In this document: positions 46,747-57,889 of the stretch, in pieces
How positions within the stretch are numbered: the stretch's first letter is position 1
Layout: each line of letters opens with the position of its first letter
From: Rhipicephalus microplus
Taxonomy: Eukaryota > Arthropoda > Arachnida > Ixodida > Ixodidae
Length of the DNA stretch: 64,000 nt
Assembly: GCF_043290135.1 (NCBI RefSeq)
Contig: NC_134710.1
Location: 205,890,692 to 205,954,691, forward strand
Direction: 5' to 3'
Made by a program: the position numbers and the translations under genes
Notes under the pieces: generated by a model
The model's input: only the letters and a program-made list of their open reading frames with translations
Databases searched by the model: none
Told to the model about the DNA's origin: nothing

Positions 46747-47175
46747 GGGCACGGCGAAATGGCCGTGACCATACCGCTAACCAGGAATTGCGTTCTCGCT
46801 GTGCAAGTTTTTCTGATAGTGATCGCCGAATGACTAACATCTTGCGACGTGTACCTTGGACCTCTCGTGAACGACGCAAGCTCATACACACGGCCACCAT
46901 CAAGATCATCATTCACGCCAGGCATGTTGGACAGCCCTCTTCAAGAACTGGGCGGGTCCGTGTCATCATACGCCACGCTCAGTATAAAAGCAACACCTCA
47001 GAACTTCTTCACCAGTGGGCACGCCGAAATAGCTGTGATCATGCCGCTAACCAGGCATTTCGTTCTCGCTGTGCAGGTTTTCCTGTTAGTGATCGCCGAA
47101 CTACCAACATCGTGGGACGTCCTCCTTGGGCCCTTTGTGAGAAACCAAGAAGGGAACCCGGACCCGATCGTCTGG
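46747..47175 (+). repeat. Tandem duplication with 270 bp spacing
   Basis: GGGCACGGCGAAATGGCCGTGA...ACCAGGAATTGCGTTCTCG at 46747 recurs as GGGCACGCCGAAATAGCTGTGA...ACCAGGCATTTCGTTCTCG at 47017. Similarity lasts about 150 bp in each copy, through GTGATCGCCGAA and (CT)CTTGG[AG]CC. Origin not recognised; perhaps part of a retroelement non-coding region. Confidence 0.7.
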
Positions 47176-47499
47176 CTGCGTTGAAGGACAAGGGATCAAT
47201 TGAGCGAGCCAGCGCCTGTGGCTCGTGCCCGCCACCCCTTCTTTCTCCTTTATTCACAACACCTACACTCCCGCGGCCACAAAAACTTGTAGAGTACTGC
47301 CTGTTTCGAGAAGGTACAGTTTTTGCACTGGTCGCCTGATTACGGAGCCGACTGCCAACCTCAGACTGCGCGCTCCGCTATAGATCCAGCTTTTCGGTAC
47401 ACAAGTGATTTAGTTCGCCGGAACGACACCACGTAGCGTCTCGACCTCAAAGAATTCAAGAGTCCCGCCTTGACGTATGCAGTGACATAGGACTAAATA

Positions 47500-47780
47500 A
47501 ATAAAATAAAAAGAAATGGTGCACACACCCTGAAACGTTCGCTTACCCATGGTGTAAGGTACAAGCACTTCATGTGGGTACACTTCTCGGTTTTCTTATG
47601 GGACGCGATCGACCAGATAAAGTAGCAGAGACGCGCGTCCGTTGGACCGCTGCCGGCAGCGCACCTGTCGGCAAGCCAGCGCAGCTTAAAAAAAAAAAAA
47701 ATCACGCACCGTTGTTACAGCAACCGGTGAGGCTGGTGGCAACGCCGGCGTTCCGAAAGCATCGTGTGTTTCCTGCGCAA
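47500..47780 (-). repeat. Left arm of a diverged inverted repeat flanking the THAP exon
   Basis: Read on the minus strand, this segment contains GCTGCCGGCAGCGGTCC(A)ACGGACGCGCGTC, TTTATCTGGTCGATCGCGTC and TGTACCTTACACC. The same order appears on the + strand at about 49150-49345. An A-run lies at 47689-47702. Confidence 0.65.
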
Positions 47781-47930
47781 AAAAAAAAAAAAAAAAAACA
47801 AAAACAAGTCATATGGACACTTCAGTCACTAGCGTGCCTTTGGCGTGTTTCAGCATCCCCGTTTGCGGATGTTATGACTGAAGCCATGAATGAAATCTGC
47901 TGAAAGAAGACGTCCACACAGTGAGTGAAT

Positions 47931-48141
47931 ATGAAAAGAAAGTGTTCCGTTAATGGTTGCCAGTCAGGTTACCCCACGTGCCAAAAAAAAAAAAGTAGTA
48001 TTATCCAATTTTCCTTCTGATCCCAAACGCCTCAAAGCATGCACTCAAGTAGTTTCCAGGAAGGACCGTCCGTTCAGCACAAAGAATGCAGTCTGCAGCA
48101 AACACTTCACGGATGAAATGATTCGTCGTAAATGTGAATGA
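47931..48141 (+). pseudogene. THAP-type zinc-finger exon (P-element-like or THAP gene), frameshifted
   Basis: ATG at 47931 opens MKRKCSVNGCQSGYPTC, the first cysteine pair of a THAP finger. After a 13-A tract (47981-47993) the frame changes to one reading LSNFPSDPKRLKACTQVVSR, then FSTKNAVCSKHFTDEMI, with the C-x-x-H pair. The order C-x4-C...F-P.D...W/A...C-x2-H-F is that of the THAP domain, found at the N-terminus of P-element transposases and of THAP proteins. A stop follows at 48139-48141. The tryptophan of the usual 'R-x-x-W' is a Cys/Thr here. No DDE domain is visible downstream. Confidence 0.65.
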
Positions 48142-48571
48142 ATAATTTTTGCTGCGCGACCATTTGTTTTATGTTTATGCAACACAATGATACGTGCAGT
48201 AAATAGTGTTTTTTTTCTGTCACAGGCGTAGTGGGCTTTTTACTGTATTACGTTGTGCATTCACTGCTTTTTTTTGTGAGCAAGTTTCCAGTGACATTCC
48301 TAAAAAAGGTGCGCTGATTGTTCAATGCGAAAAAAAATACTGTAACTGTCTGTCTGTATGTAATCCTCTTTCCGAGCACGGTAAGAAAGAATGGTGAAAT
48401 TAGCGAGAAGATATGCGCAGGGTCCCCCCTAAATTTGTCTCCCAGTGGGCAATCACACGATCATGAACTTTTCGGCTTATAGTTATCGTTAGAGCCGCGA
48501 AAATAAAATTTGGTGCAACACCGGACGGTATCTATGTATTTTACGCCAAAGAATCAGTCAAGGTATCTAGC
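48142..48571. other. Intergenic, nothing recognised
   Basis: AT-rich sequence after the THAP exon. No continuation of a transposase was found. Confidence 0.4.
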
Positions 48572-48780
48572 CCCCGTATTCAAGAACGTCTCTTTACTCG
48601 ACGCTTCACCTTCACTTGAGAAAGCCGATAGAAGCGCCGCCTGTAGGCACGGCAAGTCACTGCATATAAGCGATAATCTGCGAATCTTGAATGGCGCAGC
48701 GTTATTATCAGCGGCGCAGTGCTCAACTCTTTCAAGTGAAGGATGAAAGTCGAGTAAAGCAGCGTTTGTGAATACTGGGG
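48572..48780. mobile_element. MITE with about 50 bp terminal inverted repeats
   Basis: The left end CCCCGTATTCAAGAACGTCTC...CTTCACTTGAGAAAG pairs with the inverted right end CCCCAGTATTCACAAACGCTG...CTTCACTTGAAAGAG over about 50 bases with several mismatches. Total length is about 209 bp with no coding capacity. The superfamily cannot be assigned from the flanks. Confidence 0.8.
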
Positions 48781-49149
48781 TAAGTGGTTTACGAGCAGTC
48801 ACGTGGTCTTATTCAAGTTATGCTCTGGTCGTCATCAAAAGCATGTGCCACCCTTGCCCTACACGCCTTCCGCGCGCTTCGCAGATACAGCTTGCCGATA
48901 CGAACTAGGTAATTTAAATAAAAAAACCACTTGATACAAAATTTTGGAATACATGTTAGTTATGTACATATCTGTTACGCTCTAAGCAGTAGTAAGCTCA
49001 CAGGACGTGTGAGAACCACTTCAAATATCACCATGCGTTCCATAGAGAGGCATGTAAATTGTGCTCTTCACGTGACTGAAGCCCCCGTCGTGCTTGCAGA
49101 CAGCAGTAATCGGTTTTCCCTCTTTTGCACGAACAACGCTCCTGTGCCA

Positions 49150-49345
49150 CTCAGTTCAAATTTCCCGCGAAAGACCGGTGGTTATAGCAACGCGTTTTCC
49201 GTCTTCAAGTTGCGTCTACTCGCCGATAGGCACGCTGCCGGCAGTGGTCCGACGGACGCGCGTCGATGTCACTTTATCTGGTCGATCGCGTCTCGCGAGT
49301 GTCCCAACCTAAAGTGTTTGTATCTTACACCGTGGCTTCACCTCA
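49150..49345 (+). repeat. Right arm of the inverted repeat flanking the THAP exon
   Basis: Contains GCTGCCGGCAGTGGTCCGACGGACGCGCGTC, TTTATCTGGTCGATCGCGTC and TGTATCTTACACCGTGG, matching the left arm in reverse orientation. Confidence 0.65.
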
Positions 49346-49762
49346 GTGCGCAGATAAGAACGCGGTGTGTCGGCGTTATCTCGACGGCGGCTACTGGCAA
49401 TCGATTGACAGTTTTTTGGGACATACCGTGCATACTGTGCCAGAAAGCTCGAAGCATTTCGCACGAAAATCTGGTCAGCATAGACACACGCTTGGTGTAT
49501 ACAAAAGAGAAAGCCTTTGATTTGTTTGTTTTTAGTATCTGCGCTGCCGTATCGGTGTGGATATTAGATACGCATTCTCCTTTCAGGGTTTCGTGTTCGC
49601 CGAGCGTCAAGCAGTATGCTTGCGTACGAACAAGACGCTGCGGTTATATAATAACCATTTTTTTTTGTGTGTGTGCGCTACTTAGGCGATGCTCGCTTGC
49701 TATTTGCGTTACGTCAAAGTAAAATAGGATAACTTTGAGAACGCTAAAAATGAGAGAATGAA

Positions 49763-49912
49763 TTGATTGATTTGTGGAGTTTACCGTCCCAAAACCACCA
49801 TATGATGATGAGAGACGCCGTAGTGGAGGGCTCCGGAAATTTCGACCACCTGGGGTTCTTTAACGTGCACCCAAATCTGAGTACACGGGCCTATATAACA
49901 TTTACGCCTCCA
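49763..49912 (-). mobile_element. Ruka-type SINE, 5'-truncated copy
   Basis: Reverse-orientation SINE body (ACCGTCCCAAAACCACCATA, GACCACCTGGGGTTCTTTAA) continuing to GCCTATATAACATTTACGCC. The tRNA-like head is absent. Confidence 0.85.
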
Positions 49913-50300
49913 ATGAGAGAATGAAAACAAAGTTAAAGGTATGTATTTTTTTGTTTTCATTAAGTTCTTGTCGAACAGTGGCTGCCACCTCCAGCTTGGC
50001 GCCGTCGAAGCGGCTGTGGCTCGAACTTACGCACGCAGCCAGGCTTGCTTTCACACCGCACCATGATCTCGGTGTCGCACCGACATTTTTGCTCGCGATC
50101 AAGGCTGGTACAGATTGAGTATGGTACTCACGGCCGGTGCGGATCTAGGCGAGATATTCCTTTCTTAATAACATTTCGGAGCGCACACAGTTCACTGTGT
50201 GCACCGAAATGTCACCAAGATTGTCCTCAAACCAGCTCGCCCATTTTTCCATACTATTACTGGATACTCCTGTTAGCGTCACATTACTCCTGTTAGCGTA
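49913..50300. other. Intergenic with a strong hairpin
   Basis: No gene seen. A hairpin with arms CATTTCGG..CGCACACAG and CTGTGTGC..CGAAATG lies at 50172-50211 (loop TTCA, one internal mismatch region). Confidence 0.6.
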
Positions 50301-50402
50301 CACGATAAAAAACCCCGGTGGTTGAAAATTTCCGAAGCCCTCCACTATACAGCCTCCATAATAACCATGCCGTGATTTCGAGACGTTAAACCCCAAGTAT
50401 CA
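50300..50402 (+). mobile_element. Ruka-type SINE fragment
   Basis: Diverged body only: AAAAAACCCCGGTGGTTGAAAA, CGAAGCCCTCCACTATACAG, then GACGTTAAACCCCAAGTATCAT. Confidence 0.75.
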
Positions 50403-50486
50403 TTATAGTTGTTAGGACCGCCGCAGAGCGTGACAGACGTGGTGAGTGTCACTCCTGTGTCATTAGATATCTTGTTTTATTCAGGT

Positions 50487-50546
<60 letters not shown>

Positions 50547-53500
50547 ATGGATGTACTGCACGTTAGCGGCTCTACATGTAGGTGAGTAGATGTACACTAA
50601 GCGCACAGCAGAGTATATTTGCGCATCAAGAACAAATTAGCGGCACTTGGTGGACAGCACACTCCACGGCGAATCACAACAGCAATAAGAAGTATATCGC
50701 GCAAGACAAGAAACCTTGTACTCACGCATAAGCCCTCCGCGCCAAATGTCAGCAATTCTGAAGAAACATTGCAACAAGTGGACGCAAAGCGAGAGCGCAA
50801 GGAAAGTTTTTTCCAGAGCCACTCCGTGCCATGTATCGGCGTTGTAGCAATTTGCAGGACATTCTTACTTCCTCCAAAGTTCGCAATAATAATTATATTT
50901 CACCCGCTGGTTGCCATTAATGTCGGAAACTTTAACGCAAGCCGTGCAATCAGATGAATACCACTGCGGCTAAAATACCATTAATGATTTAAACTTGAAA
51001 ATTCGTAGAGATTTTTTTCCTTGTGAGACTGATAATATAGTTTACATGCTCGAGTGCTCCATTTGCAAGTTTCTGTATACCGGCCAAAGCAACAATGCGT
51101 TTTGGAACCGGTTCAATAATCACAACGCGAATGTGCACTCCATGCTTCATTAGCCAATATCTATACAAGTTCCCACCTTCGGGCATATACCTTCAAATCA
51201 TGTAGGGCGACGATATTGAAAGTGGGTTCACTTCACAATATAAGCACGAGTAAGCTTTATTTAACAAGTTGAAAGTGGCTTCTAGGAGCTAAATGAAAAC
51301 GCTGGTAAGTTGTCCAGCGTGCTTGCATATTATAGTGACACTTCCTAGAATTCGACTAAAGTATAGAGTGCATGTACAGTTCCATGCTGCCACTGACTAC
51401 CTCTGTTTGCGGGGACAATTCTGTCACAAAATTGTTCTTTTTCGTTGTCGTTTTTTGTATGATTTCGTTTGCATGGTGCCAATACGTTTGAATGGTGCCA
51501 ATGAATCTGATAAATGTTATGTCTCAGAGTATCTCATTGCACAGTGGCGCGGTTTCTTGTCTAACGGGATATATTTGTTTGTGCCATTGAGATTAGCATT
51601 GCAGTGTTGTGCCCACCACGCGCCTGCAACTTGTTTTCGATGCGCATAGAGTCTGATTGCGAAACACTGCGCCCTATCGTTCACATCTTGTCACTTATAC
51701 AGGGGCTAAAATTGCTAATTAATGAAAAAATACATACCTGAGCACTACACGTCTCCAACCAGTGCAGTATGCTTCTGAGCCATATATAGCATGTCAGAAT
51801 ATTTTTTTCCAGTCCGCCAAGCTACGCAGTAAAAAAAAAATTGCTTAATAAACATTGTAATAGTGACTCAAGAGAAAAATGTTCAATCCAAAATTTGTAG
51901 TGCTTAAGCAGGAATAACAAAATATTTATTCTGCGGTAAGACAACTGCACTCCTTAATTTTTTGCCAGCCTCGGTTGAAAGTTTGCGAAATCAAAATATT
52001 ATTACATCACTGCCGCCAAACGCGCTGCGTTTTTAGTCACTATCCCCAGAAATTCTAGACAGAAAGTTCCTGTATATGCTACCTTTAGGTAGCATATACA
52101 GTAACTTTATCTAGCTATAACATGTCGTGCTATCTCTCGGCGGCGGCCGGTCACCTCACCGTAATGAATGGGAAGCGCACGAAAAAAAAAAATCATATCT
52201 CACGAACCAGACAAGATATCAAAAGCGACTCCTGGTTTATGGTACTACGCAACCACCAGAACGTTTGAGGCTAAATTTCAATGAAGTGCCACTAAGTGCC
52301 TTCCTTCCCAGACAATCTGAATATTTTTCCACACAGCCTATGGGAGCGGGCCCAATTTTGACACACCTTGGCCTCTTTAAACATCGATCGCAAAGCTTAG
52401 AAAATCGATTTTATAAACGACTCCCAGTTTTATATTGGCCGATAAACGATCTTTCTATTGATGTAATGAATTATTTTGTAGCTAAAGCCATGTAGCTTCT
52501 TGAGTCATTTTTGTCAACCTTATAAACCCTTTTCATAATTTAAGCTGGCATTTCTGCTAAGTACCTTGCATAACGGAGAAGCCAGCTAACAATTAGTAAA
52601 TAGCGTGTTGCGTTGTTTGCTTACACTCTGACGAGGAAAACGCGTACATGTACAACTAGGGCCTCATTTCCACTTGATGAACGGCAGGTACTGCCGTTGG
52701 TTGGGCGAATATGCAGTACAGGGAAGCGAACTTGTGGAATACGAAATGTGCTTATTTGTTGTCTTCAAGGCCCGCATTTGCATCGGTGTTTTTCAGAACT
52801 GCTCGCGGCGCTCAAAATGTTTTTCAATGCATGTAATTTTTCTTGCGATTACTTTCTCACGTATCACTCGTATGAAAATTCACGAGGTTTGAACTGCAAT
52901 TTGTGCACCAGATAGAGGACTAAAGATTGCTGCAGCGAAAATAGAATGGGTTCATTCGGAATAACCATATCGTGCAAAAGTACCTTAAATGTGAAGCATT
53001 CATTAATGAACTTTGGTAACTTTGGGCGTATCTGTCTTTCTATCTAGCCGCTTATGACTTTGTGCTCTCCGGACCATATCGTTCATGAGGTTTATATCAA
53101 AACTGCTGGGGCATAACACGACTGTATGACGATCATAAATGACAGGTCATATTAAAGTCATGTCTTTTTTCTCATGAACAACATTGTTTATATGCCATGG
53201 TCGTGGTGCTATAGTGGCCGTTTCATTAACTTGATGTATATCGAAATCGATACGATGAAGCATTTGTGTATGACTAACATAAATTACAGATAGTAATGTG
53301 AAAATCATGAAATCCATGTCATGTAGCATGACAATATGCCGTACGCATGGTGCATACGTGGTCATTCGACTAGCTTTACATGTTCCCAATTTGGAATTCG
53401 GTCACGTGACTGTATAGCGATTATTGTAGGAGTGAAGATGACAATCATAAAATCCATGGCATGTACAACATGATTTACGTTCCCTGCTCACGGTGCGCTA

Positions 53501-53600
53501 ATGACCATGTCGCTAGCTTGTACAACCGAATCAATATTGCGTAATATGACGCTAAGACAAACAAATTACATGTCTACACACAGACAAGAAGGACATGAAG
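50403..53600. other. Intergenic, one CA microsatellite and a hairpin, no recognised gene
   Basis: (CA)n lies at 50489-50545. A perfect 14 bp hairpin CTGTATATGCTACC-TTTA-GGTAGCATATACAG lies at 52070-52101. An open frame at 52127-52495 (122 codons, MLSLGGGRSPHRNEW...) has no recognisable domain; its C-terminal half (RFYKRLPVLYWPINDLSIDV) looks protein-like, but I cannot name it. Confidence 0.4.
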
Positions 53601-53608
53601 TCACGAAC

Positions 53609-54231
53609 GTTCTGTTCTTGCGCTATAACTATCGCCATGTCATACCAACTAGCCCAAGCTGCCACACTTGTGTCCTTCGTGTCCTTCTTGTCTCTGTGTC
53701 GTCGTTCTGTTCTCGCGCTATAACTATCGTCATGTCATACCAACTAGCCCAAGCTGCCACACTTGTGTCCTTCGTGTCCTTCTTGTCTCTGTGTCGTCGT
53801 TCTGTTCTCGCGCTATAACTATCGCCATGTCATACCAACTAGCCCAAGCTGCCACACTTGTGTCCTTCTTGTCTCTGTGTCGTCGTTCTGTTCTCGCGCT
53901 ATAACTATCGCCATGTCATACCAACTAGCCCAAGCTGCCACACTTGTGTCCTTCGTGTCCTTCTTGTCTCTGTGTCGTCGTTCTGTTCTCGCGCTATAAC
54001 TATCGCCATGTCATGCCAACTAGCCCAAGCTGCCACACTTGTGTCCTTCGTGTCCTTCTTGTCTCTGTGTCGTCGTTCTGTTCTCGCGCTATAACTATCG
54101 CCATGTCATACCAACTAGCCCAAGCTGCCACACTTGTGTCCTTCATGTCCTTCTTGTCTCTGTGTCGTCGTTCTGTTCTCGCGCTATAACTATCGCCATG
54201 TCATACCAACTAGCCCAAGCTGCCACACTTC
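53609..54231. repeat. Tandem array, seven units of 95 bp
   Basis: Units start at 53609, 53704, 53799, 53885, 53980, 54075 and 54170 with GTTCTGTTCTCGCGCTATAA and contain ACCAACTAGCCCAAGCTGCC. Spacing is 95 bp except 86 for the third unit, which lacks one nine-base GTGTCCTTC. The last unit is partial (about 62 bp). Units differ by only one or two bases, so the array is young. The staggered 78-codon frames read from it are artefacts of the repeat. Confidence 0.97.
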
Positions 54232-57200
54232 CAGGCAACACTTGCGGAACAAAGAAAATAATGTTTATTTTCTCACGTGTTTCGAAACAAAGGGGAAGAA
54301 AAAAAGCGGAAAGAAGTGGCTTAATAACTTCCTTTCGGAGGCTCCGGAACAAGGCGGCGGTGGTGGAGCAGTGGTGCACGCTACTTGAAAAAGCGGCTGT
54401 AGACGCACTGGAGGGGCTTTAGTCCCTTGCACTGGCGCTCTCAAGTGCGATAAAAGGTCATGGTGGCTGTCACCCTCAGGTACCTAGCACAGCGAACCTG
54501 TCAGTGACGTCACGTGCAACTTATGTACTCGCAAGGCGCGCCCGGTGCACATACAGAGCGTCGAAGCACTTGCTTTAAATGCGAGTCCCTGTTGCTCGTT
54601 CAGAAAATGTGTAATAAAAATAGCTTGTGCTGTGTCGGCACCTATAATCTCGCATTTTGTGAGCAAAATTTAGCCCATGGTTTTTGGCCACCTAAGATCT
54701 AATTGCTTGTCTAAAAAATTATAAAAAGTTTACACATGCCCTCGCATGACGAGAATACCAAACAATTTACGCCCAGAAAGCTGCTAGATTCAGTGAGACA
54801 TGACGCTGCCGGACAGGCAGGCATAAAATTTCTGTGTAATGTTTATTTGCATGCATTTAAGGCGGAAAATTAGGAAGCCAAATTATCCAAAGGCGTTAAC
54901 ATCAAAACGCCTACAATTTTAAATGCCAAAAGATAATTAAACCGCGAGAAGATAAAACACCGGGAACTATACTTGGACCATGTTGAGAACCACGGGAAAT
55001 TTGATCGATTTGGAGAAAAATGGACGAAGACACAGTGTAGTGCGTTCCCAGAAGGGAAAAACTAGACTCATTTGCAGGGACTGTTATGTTTATATGCCAT
55101 ATAGAAATAAACCTTACACCCTGGCCATAAATCTGGCTGAAGAATACAACATAAGTACAGATATGTGTGCACTCGTTTGCATAAGCTCAGAGATCCAGGA
55201 ATTAAAGACCGATATGTGAGCAGGCGTTGATATGTCAACGGCACGGAAATATTGCGTGTCTGCGTCAGCGAAAGTAAGCTTTCTGCATGTTTCTGGTGAT
55301 GATGGTATTGGGTACGGATGCCTAAGTTTTTGTACTCGGGCCAATATCATATATTTTGTTGCATTCATCCCACCACCAGGCTTCATTTCCCCAATAAAAA
55401 AAAGCCCCCCCCCCCCCAAAAAAAAAAATATAGAAGACGCGCGCAATAACTCGCGTGCGCATGCACGCATGCCGAGCTGTACCATTGTAGTTATATTACG
55501 TAGCCACAGTGCTTCAAGTACAACGTGAGTGGTTTTGAAGATGGTGAGCTGTTTACGAAACGGGGCGAGTGTTTGGTGAACTCGTTTAACGTCCACCTAT
55601 CGCGCCACATTATTAGGGAACGAATACCAACTAGCGTGGCTGTCAGCTATAGCTGATCTCAAAACGCGCTAATCATGTATAGGACACCGATCGTACTTTG
55701 TCTGTTATTGCGTTGTCCTAGCTTTTGCCTGGTGATCTTGTGGTCCTGGTTAATTAAGATAGGCGTAAATAAAGAACATGTTCCCGCGCTATTGCGATGC
55801 CTTCTCTTCTCAAGCAGGCTTATAATTTAGAATTAAATATGAGTAAAAGTCTGAATTCTCGCATTTGTAGATTGTGGAGTCCCTAAATTAAACAGAGCAA
55901 CATTTAAAACACTAAGAGCAAGAGTTTCTCTCGAAATTGGTCCTTTGAAACTAAATTTAGACGTTTAGGTTACACAGTGGCATCAATGGGGATACAATAT
56001 GCGTGATGCAGGGGAGTCAATTTTAGTTGTAAATTAAGCACCTTTATTCATTTCGCGAAGTTCTCTCGACGGCCATGAGTCAGCACGCTGACAAGGGAAT
56101 ACGCCTAATGATTGCCGATTAAAAAGCAACTCGCTATCAGGGCTGTGTAGTGAGCTGCGGTCATGCAATTGGTCTCTCTTCGTATATTTACACCAGGTCT
56201 TTTACATATTCGGGGCGAAGCTCCATGAGGTCGAGCCTTGTCACCCCGTGGGCGTGAGCATAGCCTCCTGTATAGAGGAGGCTATGGCGTGAGATATATA
56301 GTACCTAGAAAGCCTGCTAGAGGCGCTGCGGCGCATGCTCACTACGGCGCACAATCACTCTCTTCGACAGCGGAGCACGAAGGCTCGCACGCGACGCGTC
56401 ATTGCCTCCGAGATGGCGGGCGCGCAGCGGTTTTCTAAAGGCCGCGCGCCCGCAATCTCGCAGGCCATGGTACCACTATCTGAAAGTGGAATGCCTCGAA
56501 CGTGTGGATCAGCAAGTAGCAAGCCTAGGAATATTTCGAGGCTGAGTACAAAAAGTACATATATCATGGTGAACAACCCTGGCGAACACTACGGATCACT
56601 CAATAAAACATTAAGAGACAACGTGTTTCTGTATATTTCAGCACGCGTTTCTGAGGCAATCGAGGGCCTTTACTTGGTCAAGTGAAATCAAGAGTCCCCG
56701 AGCTATTTTTGCCAAGGTGAGTCTGCGAATTGCTCTTCCAGGAATGGTGCAACCTACTCATCATGTGTGTGTCCGCCTTAAAGGGTCACCCACCACCCCG
56801 CGTTTAAAGACGATGGGGTGATTTTCTCCTCTCCTTCTTACACACGATGCATCCTCCTCGCCCCTTTGTTCTTGAATGCACGTGAACAATATCAGCACTA
56901 AGCGCTAGAGCTTATCAGGACTTCGTGCTTCTCTGCTGCACGCTCTTATCGCCGCGTGCACAGTTGTAAACACGAAAAAAAAAATGAAGCTTGATTGGTT
57001 GATTTTACACGATATTCTTTCGAGGCAAAGAATACCGGATGAGCGGCTGCATGTCAAAGCAGTGCAGGAGACAAATCACATCTGATATTTTGCGTATGTC
57101 AACGAATCGAGAGCATGTACGTTGCGGACGTCACGCGAACTACTGCCAAATTCGTGCACCAGAAAGGACGAAAAATATCAGGAAAAGTTATTGCACTTTT

Positions 57201-57639
57201 TTTTTTGTATTTTGGGGGCCTGGTGAGTGGCCCTTTAGGATGTTAACGATTCAGAGTACCGAGTACGCCACTATGGGAGAGCGAATGGCCGTCCCATTAA
57301 AGACTCAACATAGCTCCGAAGCACGGTTATTTATTTTGCGAGGCTCTCGGCGCTGGCCAAATTAAAAAAGAAATGCAGCCGTCAAAGGTGCGCCCGTCAC
57401 ATGCGTAATTCGTACATGCCTGCTTCAAAAAGTAATGTTTCCTCAATAAAAATGTATCAATTATAAGCTGGTTTTAATGTGCTAACCTGGTCTTTTATCG
57501 GGATAATAGTTTGCGCTGGAATTTTTGTAGTTGCCAGTAAAGACCATATTTTTCTTGGCAGAGACTGCTGCGCGGAGCGGCGCTCAAGCCAACTCCACAC
57601 AGAAGCGGCTGCCACAGTGTACTACAGGCTTTCACGCTC
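54232..57639. other. Intergenic, no recognised gene
   Basis: About 3.4 kb. The frames at 54980-55219 and 56335-56685 show no known domain. There is a C9/A10 run near 55405-55428 and a perfect 11 bp hairpin CATAGCCTCCT-GTATAG-AGGAGGCTATG at 56259-56286. Confidence 0.4.
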
Positions 57640-57845
57640 AATTTAATCCAAGTGCCAGCCAAATTATTCTAGGGGCCAGTCAATTTATTCCAGCTGCCCG
57701 TAATATAAATCCCGGTGCCATTCATTTTAATCCAAGTGCCAATGAAATTTATCCAACCGGCAGCCGATTTCATCCAGACGCTACCGAATTTATTTCTCAC
57801 GACATCGTGACTTCAAAACGACCCAGAATTTTCGAGAATGCGTAG
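57531..57845 (+). CDS. Small open frame with an exact seven-residue repeat, unknown
   Basis: 104 codons. The N-terminal 35 residues are ordinary. Residues about 37-86 are seven consecutive heptapeptides, mostly of the form [N/I/Y/H]-P-x-A-x-x-[F/I] (NPSASQI, IPAARNI, NPGAIHF, NPSANEI, YPTGSRF, HPDATEF). The DNA repeats exactly every 21 bases from 57640 to 57786. No signal peptide or known domain. It could be a real low-complexity protein fragment or a minisatellite that happens to stay open. Confidence 0.35.
   Translation: MPVKTIFFLAETAARSGAQANSTQKRLPQCTTGFHAQFNPSASQIILGASQFIPAARNINPGAIHFNPSANEIYPTGSRFHPDATEFISHDIVTSKRPRIFENA
57640..57786 (+). repeat. 21 bp tandem repeat, seven units
   Basis: Units start at 57640, 57661, 57682, 57703, 57724, 57745 and 57766 with no insertion or deletion. 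The consensus is about AATTTAATCCAAGTGCCAGCC. Units differ at several positions each, so the exact spacing is old yet indel-free. Confidence 0.93.
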
Positions 57846-57889
57846 AGTGAATAGCTTTGGAGTGAATTTAAGAGGAAAAAAAACAATGA

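Noticed and set aside
46394..47339. Frames of up to 296 codons on the + strand
   Set aside because: Generated by the GTCC tract and the 270 bp duplication. Composition is extreme Ser/Val/Arg and no domain is visible.
48931..49722. 263-codon + frame as a gene
   Set aside because: It runs through the right arm of the inverted repeat, and the left arm gives a similar peptide only because the DNA is repeated; no domain or motif.
52127..52495. 122-codon + frame as a gene
   Set aside because: The C-terminal half looks protein-like but no family was recognised and no supporting signals were found; mentioned only within the region note.
53501..54422. A ladder of similar 78-127 codon frames with ILLVSVSSFCS-type peptides
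   Set aside because: They are shifted readings of the same 95 bp tandem unit, which has no coding signature outside the repeat.
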